NCBI GenBank assembly: GCA_004557385.1
Contig: SFEA01000001.1
Coordinates: forward strand, 1-64,000
Length of the DNA: 64,000 bases
Direction of reading: 5' to 3'
Source: Bacteroidales bacterium
GTDB taxonomy: Bacteria; Bacteroidota; Bacteroidia; Bacteroidales; Muribaculaceae
Shown: in pieces, positions 26,895-35,764 of the stretch
How positions within the stretch are numbered: position 1 is the stretch's first letter
Layout: every line of letters begins with the position of its first letter
Notes under the pieces: model-generated
Databases searched by the model: none
Seen by the model: the letters and a program-made list of their open reading frames with translations, nothing else
Told to the model about the DNA's origin: nothing
Position numbers and translations under genes: made by a program

Positions 26895-26968
26895 CAAGAT
26901 GAATGCGGCACTGAGCTGCCAAAGTCGGCAAAGAGGCTGCAAAGTTAGTTTTTCGTGCATCAAATTGC

Positions 26969-27769
26969 ATGAGCGAACAAACGAAAGGATTTATGAAGAA
27001 ATTTATTGAATATAAAGGTGCACGCATGTGCTACACTGTTGAGGGTGAAGGCTATCCGGTGGTGCTGATGCACGGATGGGGATGCAATCACACCACCCTC
27101 GCCAGCATCGAGGCTGCATTAGTGCCGGGAATGAAAGTGTATAATGTCGATTTCCCGGGCTTTGGCGAGAGCACCGAACCCGGCGAGGTGTGGGGCGTGG
27201 AGCTATACACCCAAGCCATAGAGGCAATGATAAAAGCCGAAGGCATAGAGGAGCCGGTGATGCTTGGGCACTCGTTTGGCGGCAGAGTGGGAATAGTGTA
27301 TGCGTCGCGCAACAAGGTGCGTAAGCTCATTCTCACCGATGCAGCCGGCGTGAAGCCCCGTCGCAGCCTGAAGTATTACTATAAGGTGTACACCTATAAG
27401 TTGATGAAGCATTTGATATTGGCGCTTTACGGCAAGCAGCGCGGCGAGGAGCGGCTCAACAAGATTCGCAGCCGAAAGGGCTCGAGCGACTACAGCAACA
27501 GCACGCCCATGATGCGAGCCATCTTGAGCCGCGTGGTGAACGAGGACCTCAAGCACCTGATGCCATCAATCAAATGCCCCACGTTGCTCATTTGGGGCGA
27601 AAACGATACAGCTACGCCTCTTGCCGATGCAAAGGTGATGGAGCGCCTGATTCCCGATGCCGGACTGGTGTCGTTCGCCGGGTGCGGGCATTACAGTTTC
27701 CTCGACAATCCGCTGCAATATCGGGCTGTGCTGCTTAATTTCTTGGCAAAAGAGATGAAGAATCAATAA
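26969..27769 (+). CDS. Alpha/beta hydrolase
   Basis: A 266-residue alpha/beta-hydrolase fold protein with no signal peptide. The oxyanion region is HGWGCNHTT near residue 35, the nucleophile elbow GHSFGG near residue 100, the acid LIWGENDTATP near residue 210, and the base His in GCGHYSF near residue 242, so the triad is complete. An ATG at 26993 (MKKFIEYKG) is an alternative start and gives a more typical N-terminus. It is first in a three-gene cassette, 40 bp before the MurF-like gene. Esterase or peptidase-like activity is possible, and the substrate is unknown. Confidence 0.88.
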   Translation: MSEQTKGFMKKFIEYKGARMCYTVEGEGYPVVLMHGWGCNHTTLASIEAALVPGMKVYNVDFPGFGESTEPGEVWGVELYTQAIEAMIKAEGIEEPVMLGHSFGGRVGIVYASRNKVRKLILTDAAGVKPRRSLKYYYKVYTYKLMKHLILALYGKQRGEERLNKIRSRKGSSDYSNSTPMMRAILSRVVNEDLKHLMPSIKCPTLLIWGENDTATPLADAKVMERLIPDAGLVSFAGCGHYSFLDNPLQYRAVLLNFLAKEMKNQ

Positions 27770-27809
27770 CGTAGAAAAGATACATTTTTTTTACCGAAAG
27801 GGGAATAAT

Positions 27810-29393
27810 ATGGAAATATCATCATTAATCAACATAGCGTTTGCTGTATCGTCGTTGTTTGCAATGGCGGTTCTTATTAAGTTCGACATGCAGATGATGC
27901 AGCAAAACAGTTATCGCAACGAGCGGTATATCAAGTGGTTTAAGCTGAACAGTGAATATATGAGCATGCCTCGACTGGTGTGCCTTGTGTGCCTTATGGC
28001 AGCGCTGACGCCGTTTGCCGAGGCATCGTGGTATGTTGTTGGCATCTTGGCGGTAGTGCAGGTGTGCGTGGGCGTGAATGTGTTGCGCCGCAAGAGCAAA
28101 AAGCCGCTGGTGTTCACCCGTCGTGTGCAGAGGCTTTATTTTAGCGAGCTGGCGCTGGCGTTGCTGCTGATTGGCGCTGTGTATGCGGCAAAGCAAAACG
28201 CCTACGATTTGGCTCTTGTAGCTACGGCAGTGGCGGTGATTTCGTATGCACTCACCATGGCTGTAAACTGGCTGCTGAAGCCGGTTGAAAAAGCCATCAA
28301 CAACAGCTATGTGAAGGATGCCATGCGTAGGCTTGCCGGTATGCCCGGAATGACCATTGTTGGCATCACCGGAAGCTATGGCAAAACAAGCACCAAGCAC
28401 TACCTCAATCGCATTCTTTCGGAAAAATATTCGGTGCTCATGACCCCGGGTAGCTTCAACACGCCCATGGGTGTTGTGCGCACGGTGCGCGAAATGATGC
28501 AGCCCTACAACGACCTGTTCATCGTGGAAATGGGCGCAAAGAATGTTGGCGACATCAAGGAGATTTGTGACATTGTGCATCCACAAATGGCAATCGTAAC
28601 TGCTGTTGGCGCTCAGCATCTCGAGTCGTTTAAGACCATCGAAAACGTGCAGCGCACCAAATTTGAACTCGTTGATGCATTGCCTGCCGACGGTTTTGCC
28701 GTGGTGAACAACGATTTCCCGTATGTGGCAAACCGCGAGGTGAGCAATGTGGCATGCAAGCGTTATTCGGTGGGCGAGCAAGGCACCGGCGACTATAAGG
28801 CTGTGAACATCGAGTATAGCGCGCAAGGCACCTCGTTTACCATCGAAGGCGAAGGCAAAACCATCACACTCACCACCAAACTGGTGGGTGAGTGCAACAT
28901 CAGCAACCTTATGGCGGCTGTGATAATGGCGTTGCATCTTGGCGTGCCAGAGCAAAAAATTAAATATGCGGTGAGCAAAATCGAGCAGGTGGAACATCGT
29001 CTGAACGTGAAGCGCACGGCATCGGGAATCACCATCATAGACGACGCTTTCAACAGCAACCCCGACGGTTCGCGAATGGCACTTGATGTGCTTGGCGGAA
29101 TGAAGGGCGGCCGACGCATCGTCATCACCCCCGGCATGATTGAGCTGGGCGACAAGCAAGAGTATTTCAACGAGAAATTCGGTGAACACATCGCCGAGAC
29201 GTGCGACGTTGCCATTGTGGTTGGTCAATACAACCGCGAAGCCATTGTGCGAGGCATTCGTGCAGGCGGCATGGCTGAAGAAAACATCAAGCTTGCCGAC
29301 ACTTTCGCCGAGGCACAGCAGATGATGCTCGGCTTTGCCAAGGCAGGCGACACTGTGCTCTACGAAAACGACCTGCCCGACACCTTCAAGTGA
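27810..29393 (+). CDS. Membrane-anchored MurF-like Mur ligase
   Basis: A 527-residue Mur ligase of unusual layout. Residues about 1-155 contain four or five hydrophobic helices in place of the UDP-binding domain of soluble MurF. The central ATPase domain starts near residue 183 with the P-loop GITGSYGKTST, then VEMGAKNVGDIKEICD and AQHLESF. The C-terminal domain has the MurF-like DDAFNSNPDGS motif and a late VVGQYNR region. MurF joins a D-Ala-D-Ala-type dipeptide to the muropeptide precursor. The missing UDP-binding domain and the membrane anchor suggest a different or lipid-linked acceptor, which is inference. The next gene is a Ddl-like ligase, the enzyme that would make its dipeptide. Confidence 0.85.
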   Translation: MEISSLINIAFAVSSLFAMAVLIKFDMQMMQQNSYRNERYIKWFKLNSEYMSMPRLVCLVCLMAALTPFAEASWYVVGILAVVQVCVGVNVLRRKSKKPLVFTRRVQRLYFSELALALLLIGAVYAAKQNAYDLALVATAVAVISYALTMAVNWLLKPVEKAINNSYVKDAMRRLAGMPGMTIVGITGSYGKTSTKHYLNRILSEKYSVLMTPGSFNTPMGVVRTVREMMQPYNDLFIVEMGAKNVGDIKEICDIVHPQMAIVTAVGAQHLESFKTIENVQRTKFELVDALPADGFAVVNNDFPYVANREVSNVACKRYSVGEQGTGDYKAVNIEYSAQGTSFTIEGEGKTITLTTKLVGECNISNLMAAVIMALHLGVPEQKIKYAVSKIEQVEHRLNVKRTASGITIIDDAFNSNPDGSRMALDVLGGMKGGRRIVITPGMIELGDKQEYFNEKFGEHIAETCDVAIVVGQYNREAIVRGIRAGGMAEENIKLADTFAEAQQMMLGFAKAGDTVLYENDLPDTFK

Positions 29394-29468
29394 TTGGCTG
29401 TTGACGCGCCACCATTGTGAGTAAAGATTTCAGAAAAAATATAATCAAAAAGCATTAAGAGAGAAAAG

Positions 29469-30686
29469 ATGAAAACTAATATCGGAGTGTTTTTCGGCGG
29501 CCGTTCCACCGAACACGAAATTTCGGTGATTTCGGCTTCGCAAGCCATGGCTGCCATCAATCGTGACAAATACGATGTAACACCAATCTACATATCAAAG
29601 CAGGGTAAGTGGTACACCGGCGACCTGCTGTTCGACACAGCCAACTATCGCGACATGAATGCGCTCATTGCCAAGTGTCAGGAGGTGTATATGCGTCCGG
29701 CTTACGGCGACTATAACTTATATAAGGCGAAGAAGCCGCTGTTTGGCAGCGATGTAGTCGCACATATCGATGTGGTGATTCCGGTGCTTCATGGCTCGAA
29801 TGTTGAGGACGGCATCTTTGAGGGCGTGCTGCAAACCATAGGCATACCATACGCAGGTTGTGATGTGCTTGCCAGCGCCAACGGCATGGACAAAATCACT
29901 ATGAAGATGATTCTTGCAGCTTGCAACATTCCGGTGGTGGATTATGTGTGGTTCACCGACAAGCAATGGTTTGCGCAACGCGACCAGCTCATTGCCGACA
30001 TTGAGGGTAAATTGGGTTACCCGGTGATTGTGAAGCCTGCCAACCTCGGTTCGTCGGTGGGCATTGGCTGCGCTCACGACCGCGACCAGCTGATTGAAAA
30101 AATCGACAATGCCGAACAATATTCGTCGCGCATCGTTGTGGAATACATGGTGAAGGACTTGCAGGAAATCAACTGCTCGGTGCTTGGCGATTGCGACGAC
30201 TATCAGACCTCGGTGCTCGAACAACCGCTCACTTCGCAGGATATTCTCACCTACACCGATAAATATATGGGCGGCACCAAGGGTGCACAAGGCATGGCTG
30301 CTTCGGCTAAGAAGTTTCCAGCCGACCTGCCTGAAGCCGAAACCAAGCGCATACAGTTTCTTGCCGGCGAGACATTCCGCGTGCTGTCGTGCCATGGCGT
30401 GAGCCGTGTAGACGTGATGATTGAAGGCGCAAGCAAGCCCGACGAAACAGGCTGCCGCAAAATCTATGTGAACGAAATTAACACCATCCCCGGTTCGCTC
30501 TCGTTCTACTTGTGGGAGGGCACTGGCATTCCGTTCGACCAACTTATGGAGCGCCTTGTGCAGCTTGCCATCAAACGCAAGCGCGAGGAAGGCATGAAGA
30601 CCGTGAGCTACGACCAAAACATTTTCAACCTCACAGGTGGCGCAAAAGGCACCAAGGGCGGAAAGTTTGGTGGTGTGAAAAAGTGA
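29469..30686 (+). CDS. D-Ala-D-Ala ligase-like ATP-grasp protein, long form
   Basis: A 405-residue ATP-grasp ligase of the Ddl family, well above the usual length of about 310-370. The N-terminal FFGGRSTEHEISVISA motif is present. The ATP-grasp core has GYPVIVKPANLGSSVGI near residue 185, and the omega-loop region contains a Lys-Tyr pair (TDKYMGG). The end of the active site reads VNEINTIPGSLSFYLWEGTG, with SLSFYLWE where standard Ddl has a Phe/Met-Thr-x-x-Ser-type stretch. Family enzymes join two D-amino acids. The Lys-Tyr pair argues for D-Ala-D-Ala rather than D-lactate products, but the changed region may alter specificity. It follows the membrane Mur ligase and ends at a strong terminator. 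Confidence 0.87.
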   Translation: MKTNIGVFFGGRSTEHEISVISASQAMAAINRDKYDVTPIYISKQGKWYTGDLLFDTANYRDMNALIAKCQEVYMRPAYGDYNLYKAKKPLFGSDVVAHIDVVIPVLHGSNVEDGIFEGVLQTIGIPYAGCDVLASANGMDKITMKMILAACNIPVVDYVWFTDKQWFAQRDQLIADIEGKLGYPVIVKPANLGSSVGIGCAHDRDQLIEKIDNAEQYSSRIVVEYMVKDLQEINCSVLGDCDDYQTSVLEQPLTSQDILTYTDKYMGGTKGAQGMAASAKKFPADLPEAETKRIQFLAGETFRVLSCHGVSRVDVMIEGASKPDETGCRKIYVNEINTIPGSLSFYLWEGTGIPFDQLMERLVQLAIKRKREEGMKTVSYDQNIFNLTGGAKGTKGGKFGGVKK

Positions 30687-30724
30687 TACTTCACCGTTGA
30701 GCACTGGCGTGTGCTCCTTTATAT

Positions 30725-30789
30725 AAATCAAGAGGCATTAAGCTAAGCCTACTTTTTGGGGCAAAACCGTTGTGCCTCTTGATTTTTTT
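30725..30789 (+). terminator. Terminator after the Ddl-like gene
   Basis: AAATCAAGAGGCA at 30725-30737 pairs perfectly over 13 bp with TGCCTCTTGATTT at 30773-30785, and the T-run continues to 30789. The loop is about 35 nt, long for a terminator, with possible inner pairing. Confidence 0.85.
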
Positions 30790-30813
30790 CGCCTTTATTA
30801 ATCTTATTTCGAG

Positions 30814-30821
30814 TAATTTTG
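30814..30821 (+). promoter_or_regulatory. -7 element abutting the tandem-hydrolase start
   Basis: TAATTTTG at 30814-30821 is followed only 6 bp later by the ATG at 30828. If used, transcription starts at or next to the start codon and the message would be leaderless. The -33 match is weak. Confidence 0.45.
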
Positions 30822-30827
30822 ACTGTT

Positions 30828-32438
30828 ATGAAAAACAACTTTATTTTAGCAGTGTGTGCCGCTATAATTCAAGCTTTAGTTATGTCGTGCAATAGCAATA
30901 AATCGATAAGCGAATTAGAGTCGCGTTATGCCCAGGTCTATAATGCCGTGAAAGTGCATTATAAAACCAGTGGGAAAGGTGATATTGCCATGGTGTTTAT
31001 TCATGGTTTTGGATGCGATGTAGAGACGTGGCAAAAGCAGTATGAGGCGTTTCGCGATAGCAACAACCTGCAGCTGATATTTGTCGATTTGCCCGGATAT
31101 GGCAAAAGCGATAAACCCGATGTGGATTACAAGCTTGAATATTTTGCCAAAGCCATTGATTCAGTGCTTGAGAAAGAGAATGTTAGCCGAGCCATTATGG
31201 TTGGGCATAGCTTGGGCACTCCCGTTTGCCGCCAAGTGGCGTTTTCCTATCCAGCAAAGGTGGCAGCGTTGATGGACATCGACGGCGTTTATTGCCTTTA
31301 TCCCGCAGTTGATGAGCAGTCGAGCGACGACGAGCGCGAGCGTGCCGAGCAATATGAGCGAGCCGTGAACGACTTTGCTGCATGCTTTTGTGGCGACAGC
31401 GTGAGTGCCAATATTGCCGGCTTTGCCCAGTCGCTTGCCGGACCGCATACTCCCGGTTGGATTAAGCGATACGCCATTGAACACATGCCCGAAGCCGACG
31501 AACGTGTGGCTTGCAGCACGATGACCAACCTTATTGAACGCAAATGGTGGACCGGCGCGTGGATTGATGTGCCAACCACCGTGATTTGCACGCAAAACAG
31601 CGGACTCGAGCCCGACAACGAGGCTCAGATGCAAAAGCTATATTCGAATCTCGACTATGTGGAGCTGACCGATTGCGGCCATTTCATACACATGGAGCAA
31701 CCCGAGCTGGTGAACAAAAAACTTGCCGAGTTGCTGTGGTATGCACGCAGCCGCAAGGTTAGTCGTGTTGATGTAAACGGCGTGAACCTGCTCTATGAGG
31801 TGGCAGGATATGGCAAACCGGTGCTGTTGTTTCATGGCAATGGCGGAAGTCACGAATCGGTGGAAACTACAGCCGGGCAGCTTGTTCGCGCCGGCTACAA
31901 GGTGTATGCCATCGACTCACGCGGGCAGGGCGCCAACAAGCCGTTGAAGGCTTATCACTACAAGGATATGGCTGAAGACATGTATCAGTTTTGCCGAAGG
32001 CTGGAAATCAGCCATCCGGCAGTGTATGGATGGAGCGATGGCGGCATAGTGTCGCTGCTGCTTGAGATTATGCATCCGGGTACGGTGAAAATGATGGTGA
32101 TTAGTGGCGCCAATGTCAGCCCTGAGGGCGTGGTGAATTACGAGCAGTTTAAGCGCGACATCCTCAGTCAAAACAATCCGCTTGCCGAAATGATGGTGTG
32201 GGAGCCTAATATCACCGACGAGGAGTTGGCAAGCATTAAATGTCCGGTGATGGTGTGTGCCGGTTCGGCTGACCTGATTCTGCCTGAGCATACGCGTTAT
32301 ATCGCCGAAGCCATTCCGGGTGCCGAGTTGAAGATTGTTGAAGGCGAGGACCATGGCTCGTATATTTGGCACAACAAGATGGCGGGAGAGATTGTGATTG
32401 ACTTCTTCGTTCGCAAAGGATATAAACCGGCTCGCTAA
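30828..32438 (+). CDS. Lipoprotein with two tandem alpha/beta-hydrolase domains
   Basis: A 536-residue predicted lipoprotein. The signal peptide ends in a lipobox-like LVMSC near residue 21. Two hydrolase folds follow in tandem. The first (about 45-305) has HGFGCDVETW, nucleophile elbow GHSLGTPV and a late DCGHFIHMEQP, but its acid strand (ICTQNSGLEPDN) lacks the usual Gly-x-x-Asp form. The second (about 310-536) has HGNGGSHES, elbow GWSDGG, acid CAGSADLILPEH and base EDHGSY. The second triad looks complete. I chose the ATG at 30828, because the earlier TTG lies in the promoter element. The substrate is unknown, and it would act on the envelope face after lipid anchoring. Confidence 0.85.
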   Translation: MKNNFILAVCAAIIQALVMSCNSNKSISELESRYAQVYNAVKVHYKTSGKGDIAMVFIHGFGCDVETWQKQYEAFRDSNNLQLIFVDLPGYGKSDKPDVDYKLEYFAKAIDSVLEKENVSRAIMVGHSLGTPVCRQVAFSYPAKVAALMDIDGVYCLYPAVDEQSSDDERERAEQYERAVNDFAACFCGDSVSANIAGFAQSLAGPHTPGWIKRYAIEHMPEADERVACSTMTNLIERKWWTGAWIDVPTTVICTQNSGLEPDNEAQMQKLYSNLDYVELTDCGHFIHMEQPELVNKKLAELLWYARSRKVSRVDVNGVNLLYEVAGYGKPVLLFHGNGGSHESVETTAGQLVRAGYKVYAIDSRGQGANKPLKAYHYKDMAEDMYQFCRRLEISHPAVYGWSDGGIVSLLLEIMHPGTVKMMVISGANVSPEGVVNYEQFKRDILSQNNPLAEMMVWEPNITDEELASIKCPVMVCAGSADLILPEHTRYIAEAIPGAELKIVEGEDHGSYIWHNKMAGEIVIDFFVRKGYKPAR

Positions 32439-32448
32439 ATGGGGAAGA

Positions 32449-32904
32449 TTATTTAATGGCTATCTCGCTGTATGCTGGAATATCGTTGCTGAATGAGTAG
32501 GTGTTTTTCTCGTAGTTGATGGTGCAGAGGTAATGCTGCAAACCGTTGGTGACGATGAGATAGCGTGCTCGCAGCACCATGTTGTAGCGCACAATCTGGT
32601 CGAACACTTGTTGTGTGATGGCAACCGACGGGGCTTTGTATTCGGCAATGAGCAGCGTGGAGCCGTGATTGTCGCACACCAGTGTGTCGCATCGCCGCTT
32701 GATGCCGTTGAGCATCATCGACACTTCGTTTGACATCAACGCTGCAGGAAACCCCTTGTGGGTGATGAGGTATGCCACAAAGTTCTGCCTTACCCATTCC
32801 TCCGGCGTTAGGGCTACATAGCGAGTGCGCAGCTCGTCGAAGATGACCAAGCCGTGGGCGGTTTCTTTGATTTTGAATTTATGTTCGGGCAGATTAAGTT
32901 GCAT
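32449..32904 (-). CDS. Stand-alone HsdR N-terminal-like protein
   Basis: A 151-residue protein resembling the N-terminal nuclease domain of type I restriction subunit R, without the helicase part. A PD-(D/E)xK-type core is suggested by CDTLVCDNHGSTLLIAEYKAPSV near residues 72-95, where Asp and Glu-x-Lys are present. No methylase or specificity gene is near, so this is not a restriction system. Small genes of this kind next to holA are common in Bacteroidales. I chose the start at 32904 (MQLNLPEHKF), since the longer frame runs through the holA promoter region. Its role, perhaps DNA repair, is unknown. Confidence 0.8.
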   Translation of the reverse strand: MQLNLPEHKFKIKETAHGLVIFDELRTRYVALTPEEWVRQNFVAYLITHKGFPAALMSNEVSMMLNGIKRRCDTLVCDNHGSTLLIAEYKAPSVAITQQVFDQIVRYNMVLRARYLIVTNGLQHYLCTINYEKNTYSFSNDIPAYSEIAIK

Positions 32905-32921
32905 CCGGCAAAAAAAAATTG

Positions 32922-32955
32922 TAATTTTGCAATCGGGTTTTGTGCCGCAAAGGTA
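32922..32955. promoter_or_regulatory. Overlapping divergent promoter elements
   Basis: On the plus strand, TAATTTTG at 32922-32929 faces holA. On the minus strand, TACCTTTG (plus-strand CAAAGGTA at 32948-32955) faces the HsdR-like gene. Both match the -7 consensus, and the two transcription starts should lie close together in the 80-bp gap. Neither has a clear TTTG at -33. Confidence 0.5.
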
Positions 32956-32984
32956 GCGAAATTTTTTTACAATCAGCATCAGCC

Positions 32985-34025
32985 ATGCCACCAAAAAAAG
33001 AATCGGTAACATATTTGAGTCTGGTGAGCGAGATTGCCAAGAAGCAGTTTCGCCCCATCTATGTGCTCCAAGGCGAGGAACCGTATTACATTGACAGCCT
33101 CACCGACAAGATTATTGACAGCGCGCTCACCGAAGATGAGAAGGACTTCAACCTGACGGTGTGCTACGGCATCGACACCGATGTGCGCCAGCTGATTAGT
33201 GCCTGCAAGCGCTATCCTGTGATGGCAGAGCGGCAGGTGGTGGTGTTGCGTGAGGCTCAGAATGTGCGCGAAAGCAAGGATAACGGGCTCGATTTGCTCA
33301 GGTTCTATGCCGAGAAACCGCTGAACAGCACCATACTTGTGATTTGCAACAAGGGTGCTAACGTGAAAGCAGCCGAGTTTCTGAAGCAGCTGAAGGTGAG
33401 CGGTACGGGCGTGGTGTTTGAGTCGAAGAAAGAAACCGAGCGCAGCATAGTTGACGTGATAACAAAATACGTGGCAAGCAAGGGCTGCAAGATTGATGAG
33501 AAATCAACCTGGATGCTGCGCGACTTTGTGGGCACCGATGTTGCACGTCTGTTTGGCGAAGTCGACAAGTTGAGCATAGTGGTAGGCGCCGACCGCCAAA
33601 TCACTCCCGGGCTGATTGAAAAAAACATAGGCATCAGCAAGGACTACAACATATTTGAGCTTGAAGATGCCTTGTTCACGCGCAACAACGAGAAAGCGTT
33701 CAAGATAATAGATTATTTCGAAAAGAACCCCAAGAACTATCCTGTGCAGATGGCAACGCCATTCCTGTTCAACGCGTTTGTGAACATATTGCTTGTTCGC
33801 ACATCAAAGAGCCAGTCGCCCGATGCAATTATGGACCGAATCGGCACCAAAAGCAGTTGGCGAGCACAGAAGTTCACGGCGGCAGCAAACCGCTACACCA
33901 CACTGGGTTGCGTGAACATCATAGACGCTATTCGCCGCTTCGATGCGCAAAGCAAAGGCGTAGGCTCGCGCCAAAACGGCTATCACCTGCTGCGCAACCT
34001 CCTGTTTTTTATCCTAAATTCATAA
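32985..34025 (+). CDS. holA: DNA polymerase III delta subunit
   Basis: A 346-residue clamp-loader subunit. The N-terminal domain shows FRPIYVLQGEEPYYIDSLTDKI (residues about 18-40), the conserved start of HolA. VMAERQVVVLREAQNV follows, then LEDALFTRNNEKAFKIIDYF near residue 225, which is the lid/collar boundary motif. Delta opens the beta sliding clamp in the replisome. I chose the ATG at 32985 (MPPKKES), since upstream codons lie in the promoter. The gene ends 11 bp before the convergent BspA-like gene. Confidence 0.93.
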   Translation: MPPKKESVTYLSLVSEIAKKQFRPIYVLQGEEPYYIDSLTDKIIDSALTEDEKDFNLTVCYGIDTDVRQLISACKRYPVMAERQVVVLREAQNVRESKDNGLDLLRFYAEKPLNSTILVICNKGANVKAAEFLKQLKVSGTGVVFESKKETERSIVDVITKYVASKGCKIDEKSTWMLRDFVGTDVARLFGEVDKLSIVVGADRQITPGLIEKNIGISKDYNIFELEDALFTRNNEKAFKIIDYFEKNPKNYPVQMATPFLFNAFVNILLVRTSKSQSPDAIMDRIGTKSSWRAQKFTAAANRYTTLGCVNIIDAIRRFDAQSKGVGSRQNGYHLLRNLLFFILNS

Positions 34026-34036
34026 CAATATCTCGA

Positions 34037-35572
34037 TTATTGCGCTACGGCAACTTTCTTTATGGTTGAGCCTACGCGGACAATGTAGATGTCGGCAGCT
34101 AATTCAGGCATGTTGTCAGCCACGCCACAGTAAACATCCGCACCGTTTGTGTTAAACACCTCAACCTTGGCATCGCCTGCACCGTTAACCACAATTCTGC
34201 TGCCCTCAACGCCGATGGTAAAGCCACCCTCAGCATCGATTTCCTCAATGCTGTCAACCGTGTATTCAACAATGTTCACAAAGCTCTTCCAAGGTTCAGT
34301 CTGCTCGTAAATCGCCTTTTTGCCTGTTGGAACATGAAGTGTCCCCGATTGCATAATGGCATAACTGAATGGCTGTTTGTCGAAAGACATCGATTCGTCC
34401 GACAGGTCATCCCACTCAACATATACATCTAATTTGATATTGCAGGCAAATGCTTCCGAACCAATGACTTTAACAGTTTTAGGTATAGTTATTTTAGAAA
34501 TCCCGAAGCAACTGGCGAATGCATAAGCTCCAACTTTTGACACCGAGTTGGGTATAGTCACTGAAGTAAGTCCGGTGCAACCCTCGAATGCAGCATCGCC
34601 AATCGAAGTAACTGTGTTTGGAATGGTTGTTGTGCTGCAACCTGCAATTAGTTTATTGGTTGCACTTTCAATAATTGCATTGCAGTTGTCGCGGCTATCA
34701 TATACCTTATTCTCTAAGTCAACAATAATGCTTGACAGCCCAGTGCAGTAAGAGAATGCATTTAAGTCAATCTCCGTCACTGAGCTGGGAATGGACAACG
34801 AGGTTAGACCGCGGCATTCATAAAATGCATTTAAACCAATTTTAGCAACCGAGTTGGGGATTGTCACCGAAGTGAGCCCACGGCAATAATAAAATGCATA
34901 AGCACCAATCTCTCTGACCGAGTTAGGGATTGTAACCGAAGTTAGTTCGCTGCAATTATGGAATGCATGGTCGCCGATTGTTGTTACAGTGTTCGGAATA
35001 GTTGTAGCTTTGCAGCCTGCAATTAATTTATTGGTAGCACTTTCAATGATTGCATTGCAGTTGTCGCGACTGTCATATACCTTATTCTCTGAGTCAACAA
35101 TAATGCTTGACAGCGCAGTGCAAACGATTAATGTAGATTCTCCAATCTTTGACACCGAGCTTGGTATGGTTAAAGAGGTAAGCGAAGTGCAATAAGCGAA
35201 TACATAATTGCCAATCTCAGTCACCGAGTTGCCGATTGTTACTGATGTGAGCCCTTTGCAGTTGTTGAATGCGGAATTGCCAATAGTAGTGACCGAGTTG
35301 GGGATGGTCACTGAAGTAAGGTCGTTGCATTTATAGAATGCATTACCGCTAACCGAAATAACTGTATATTTCACCTCATTTACTTTGATTTCGGATGGTA
35401 TAACAACTTCACCACTATATTTGGTGCTTCCATAAGTGACCGATGCAACTTGTGTACCATTATTGAGGTTGTAAAAGATTCCATCGACTTCAACATCGTA
35501 AGCCGATGCCGAATAGGCAACACTGAGCATGGCTGCAATGAGCCATAATTTCTGGGTAAAAGATTTTTTCAT
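34037..35572 (-). CDS. BspA-like leucine-rich repeat surface protein
   Basis: A 511-residue exported protein. The signal peptide is at residues 1-23 (ending SASA). Most of the rest is LRR_5/BspA repeats of about 23 residues with the pattern LTSVTIPNSVxxIGxxAFxxC, repeated about ten times. Two longer inserts (SIIVDSENKVYDSRDNCN and its copy 125 residues away) are nearly identical, showing internal duplication. The last about 70 residues (FTIGVEGSRIVVNG to YIVRVGSTIKKVAVAQ) resemble the C-terminal beta domain found on many exported Bacteroidales proteins. Such proteins bind host or bacterial surfaces in some species. The start at 35572 gives a clean signal peptide. Confidence 0.9.
   Translation of the reverse strand: MKKSFTQKLWLIAAMLSVAYSASAYDVEVDGIFYNLNNGTQVASVTYGSTKYSGEVVIPSEIKVNEVKYTVISVSGNAFYKCNDLTSVTIPNSVTTIGNSAFNNCKGLTSVTIGNSVTEIGNYVFAYCTSLTSLTIPSSVSKIGESTLIVCTALSSIIVDSENKVYDSRDNCNAIIESATNKLIAGCKATTIPNTVTTIGDHAFHNCSELTSVTIPNSVREIGAYAFYYCRGLTSVTIPNSVAKIGLNAFYECRGLTSLSIPSSVTEIDLNAFSYCTGLSSIIVDLENKVYDSRDNCNAIIESATNKLIAGCSTTTIPNTVTSIGDAAFEGCTGLTSVTIPNSVSKVGAYAFASCFGISKITIPKTVKVIGSEAFACNIKLDVYVEWDDLSDESMSFDKQPFSYAIMQSGTLHVPTGKKAIYEQTEPWKSFVNIVEYTVDSIEEIDAEGGFTIGVEGSRIVVNGAGDAKVEVFNTNGADVYCGVADNMPELAADIYIVRVGSTIKKVAVAQ
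34636..35122 (-). repeat. Internal duplication in the BspA-like gene, 375-bp period
   Basis: Segment 34636-34747 recurs at 35011-35122 with few changes, offset by exactly 375 bp or 125 codons. It encodes the non-LRR insert plus the start of the following repeat. The high nucleotide identity suggests recent duplication or gene conversion. Confidence 0.8.
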
Positions 35573-35764
35573 AAGCTTCCTATTAATTAAAGTTTTATGA
35601 TTAATCAAAGAATCCCTCCCGCGTTGCCCACGACCGGACTCTGCTCGGGTGGTCGATATTGGCAAATATACATACTATTTTGCGCGTTTACAAGATACAA
35701 GGATAAATTTTTGTGTAGGTGCTTGGCTGCTGAATTTGCAACCGCTCCACGCCAACTCATAATT

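Noticed and set aside
27825..29228. Minus-strand open frame of 467 codons
   Set aside because: It is the shadow of the MurF-like gene, which has a clear P-loop and ligase motifs.
32449..32904. A type I restriction system
   Set aside because: Only an HsdR N-terminal-like domain is present; there is no helicase, methylase or specificity gene nearby.
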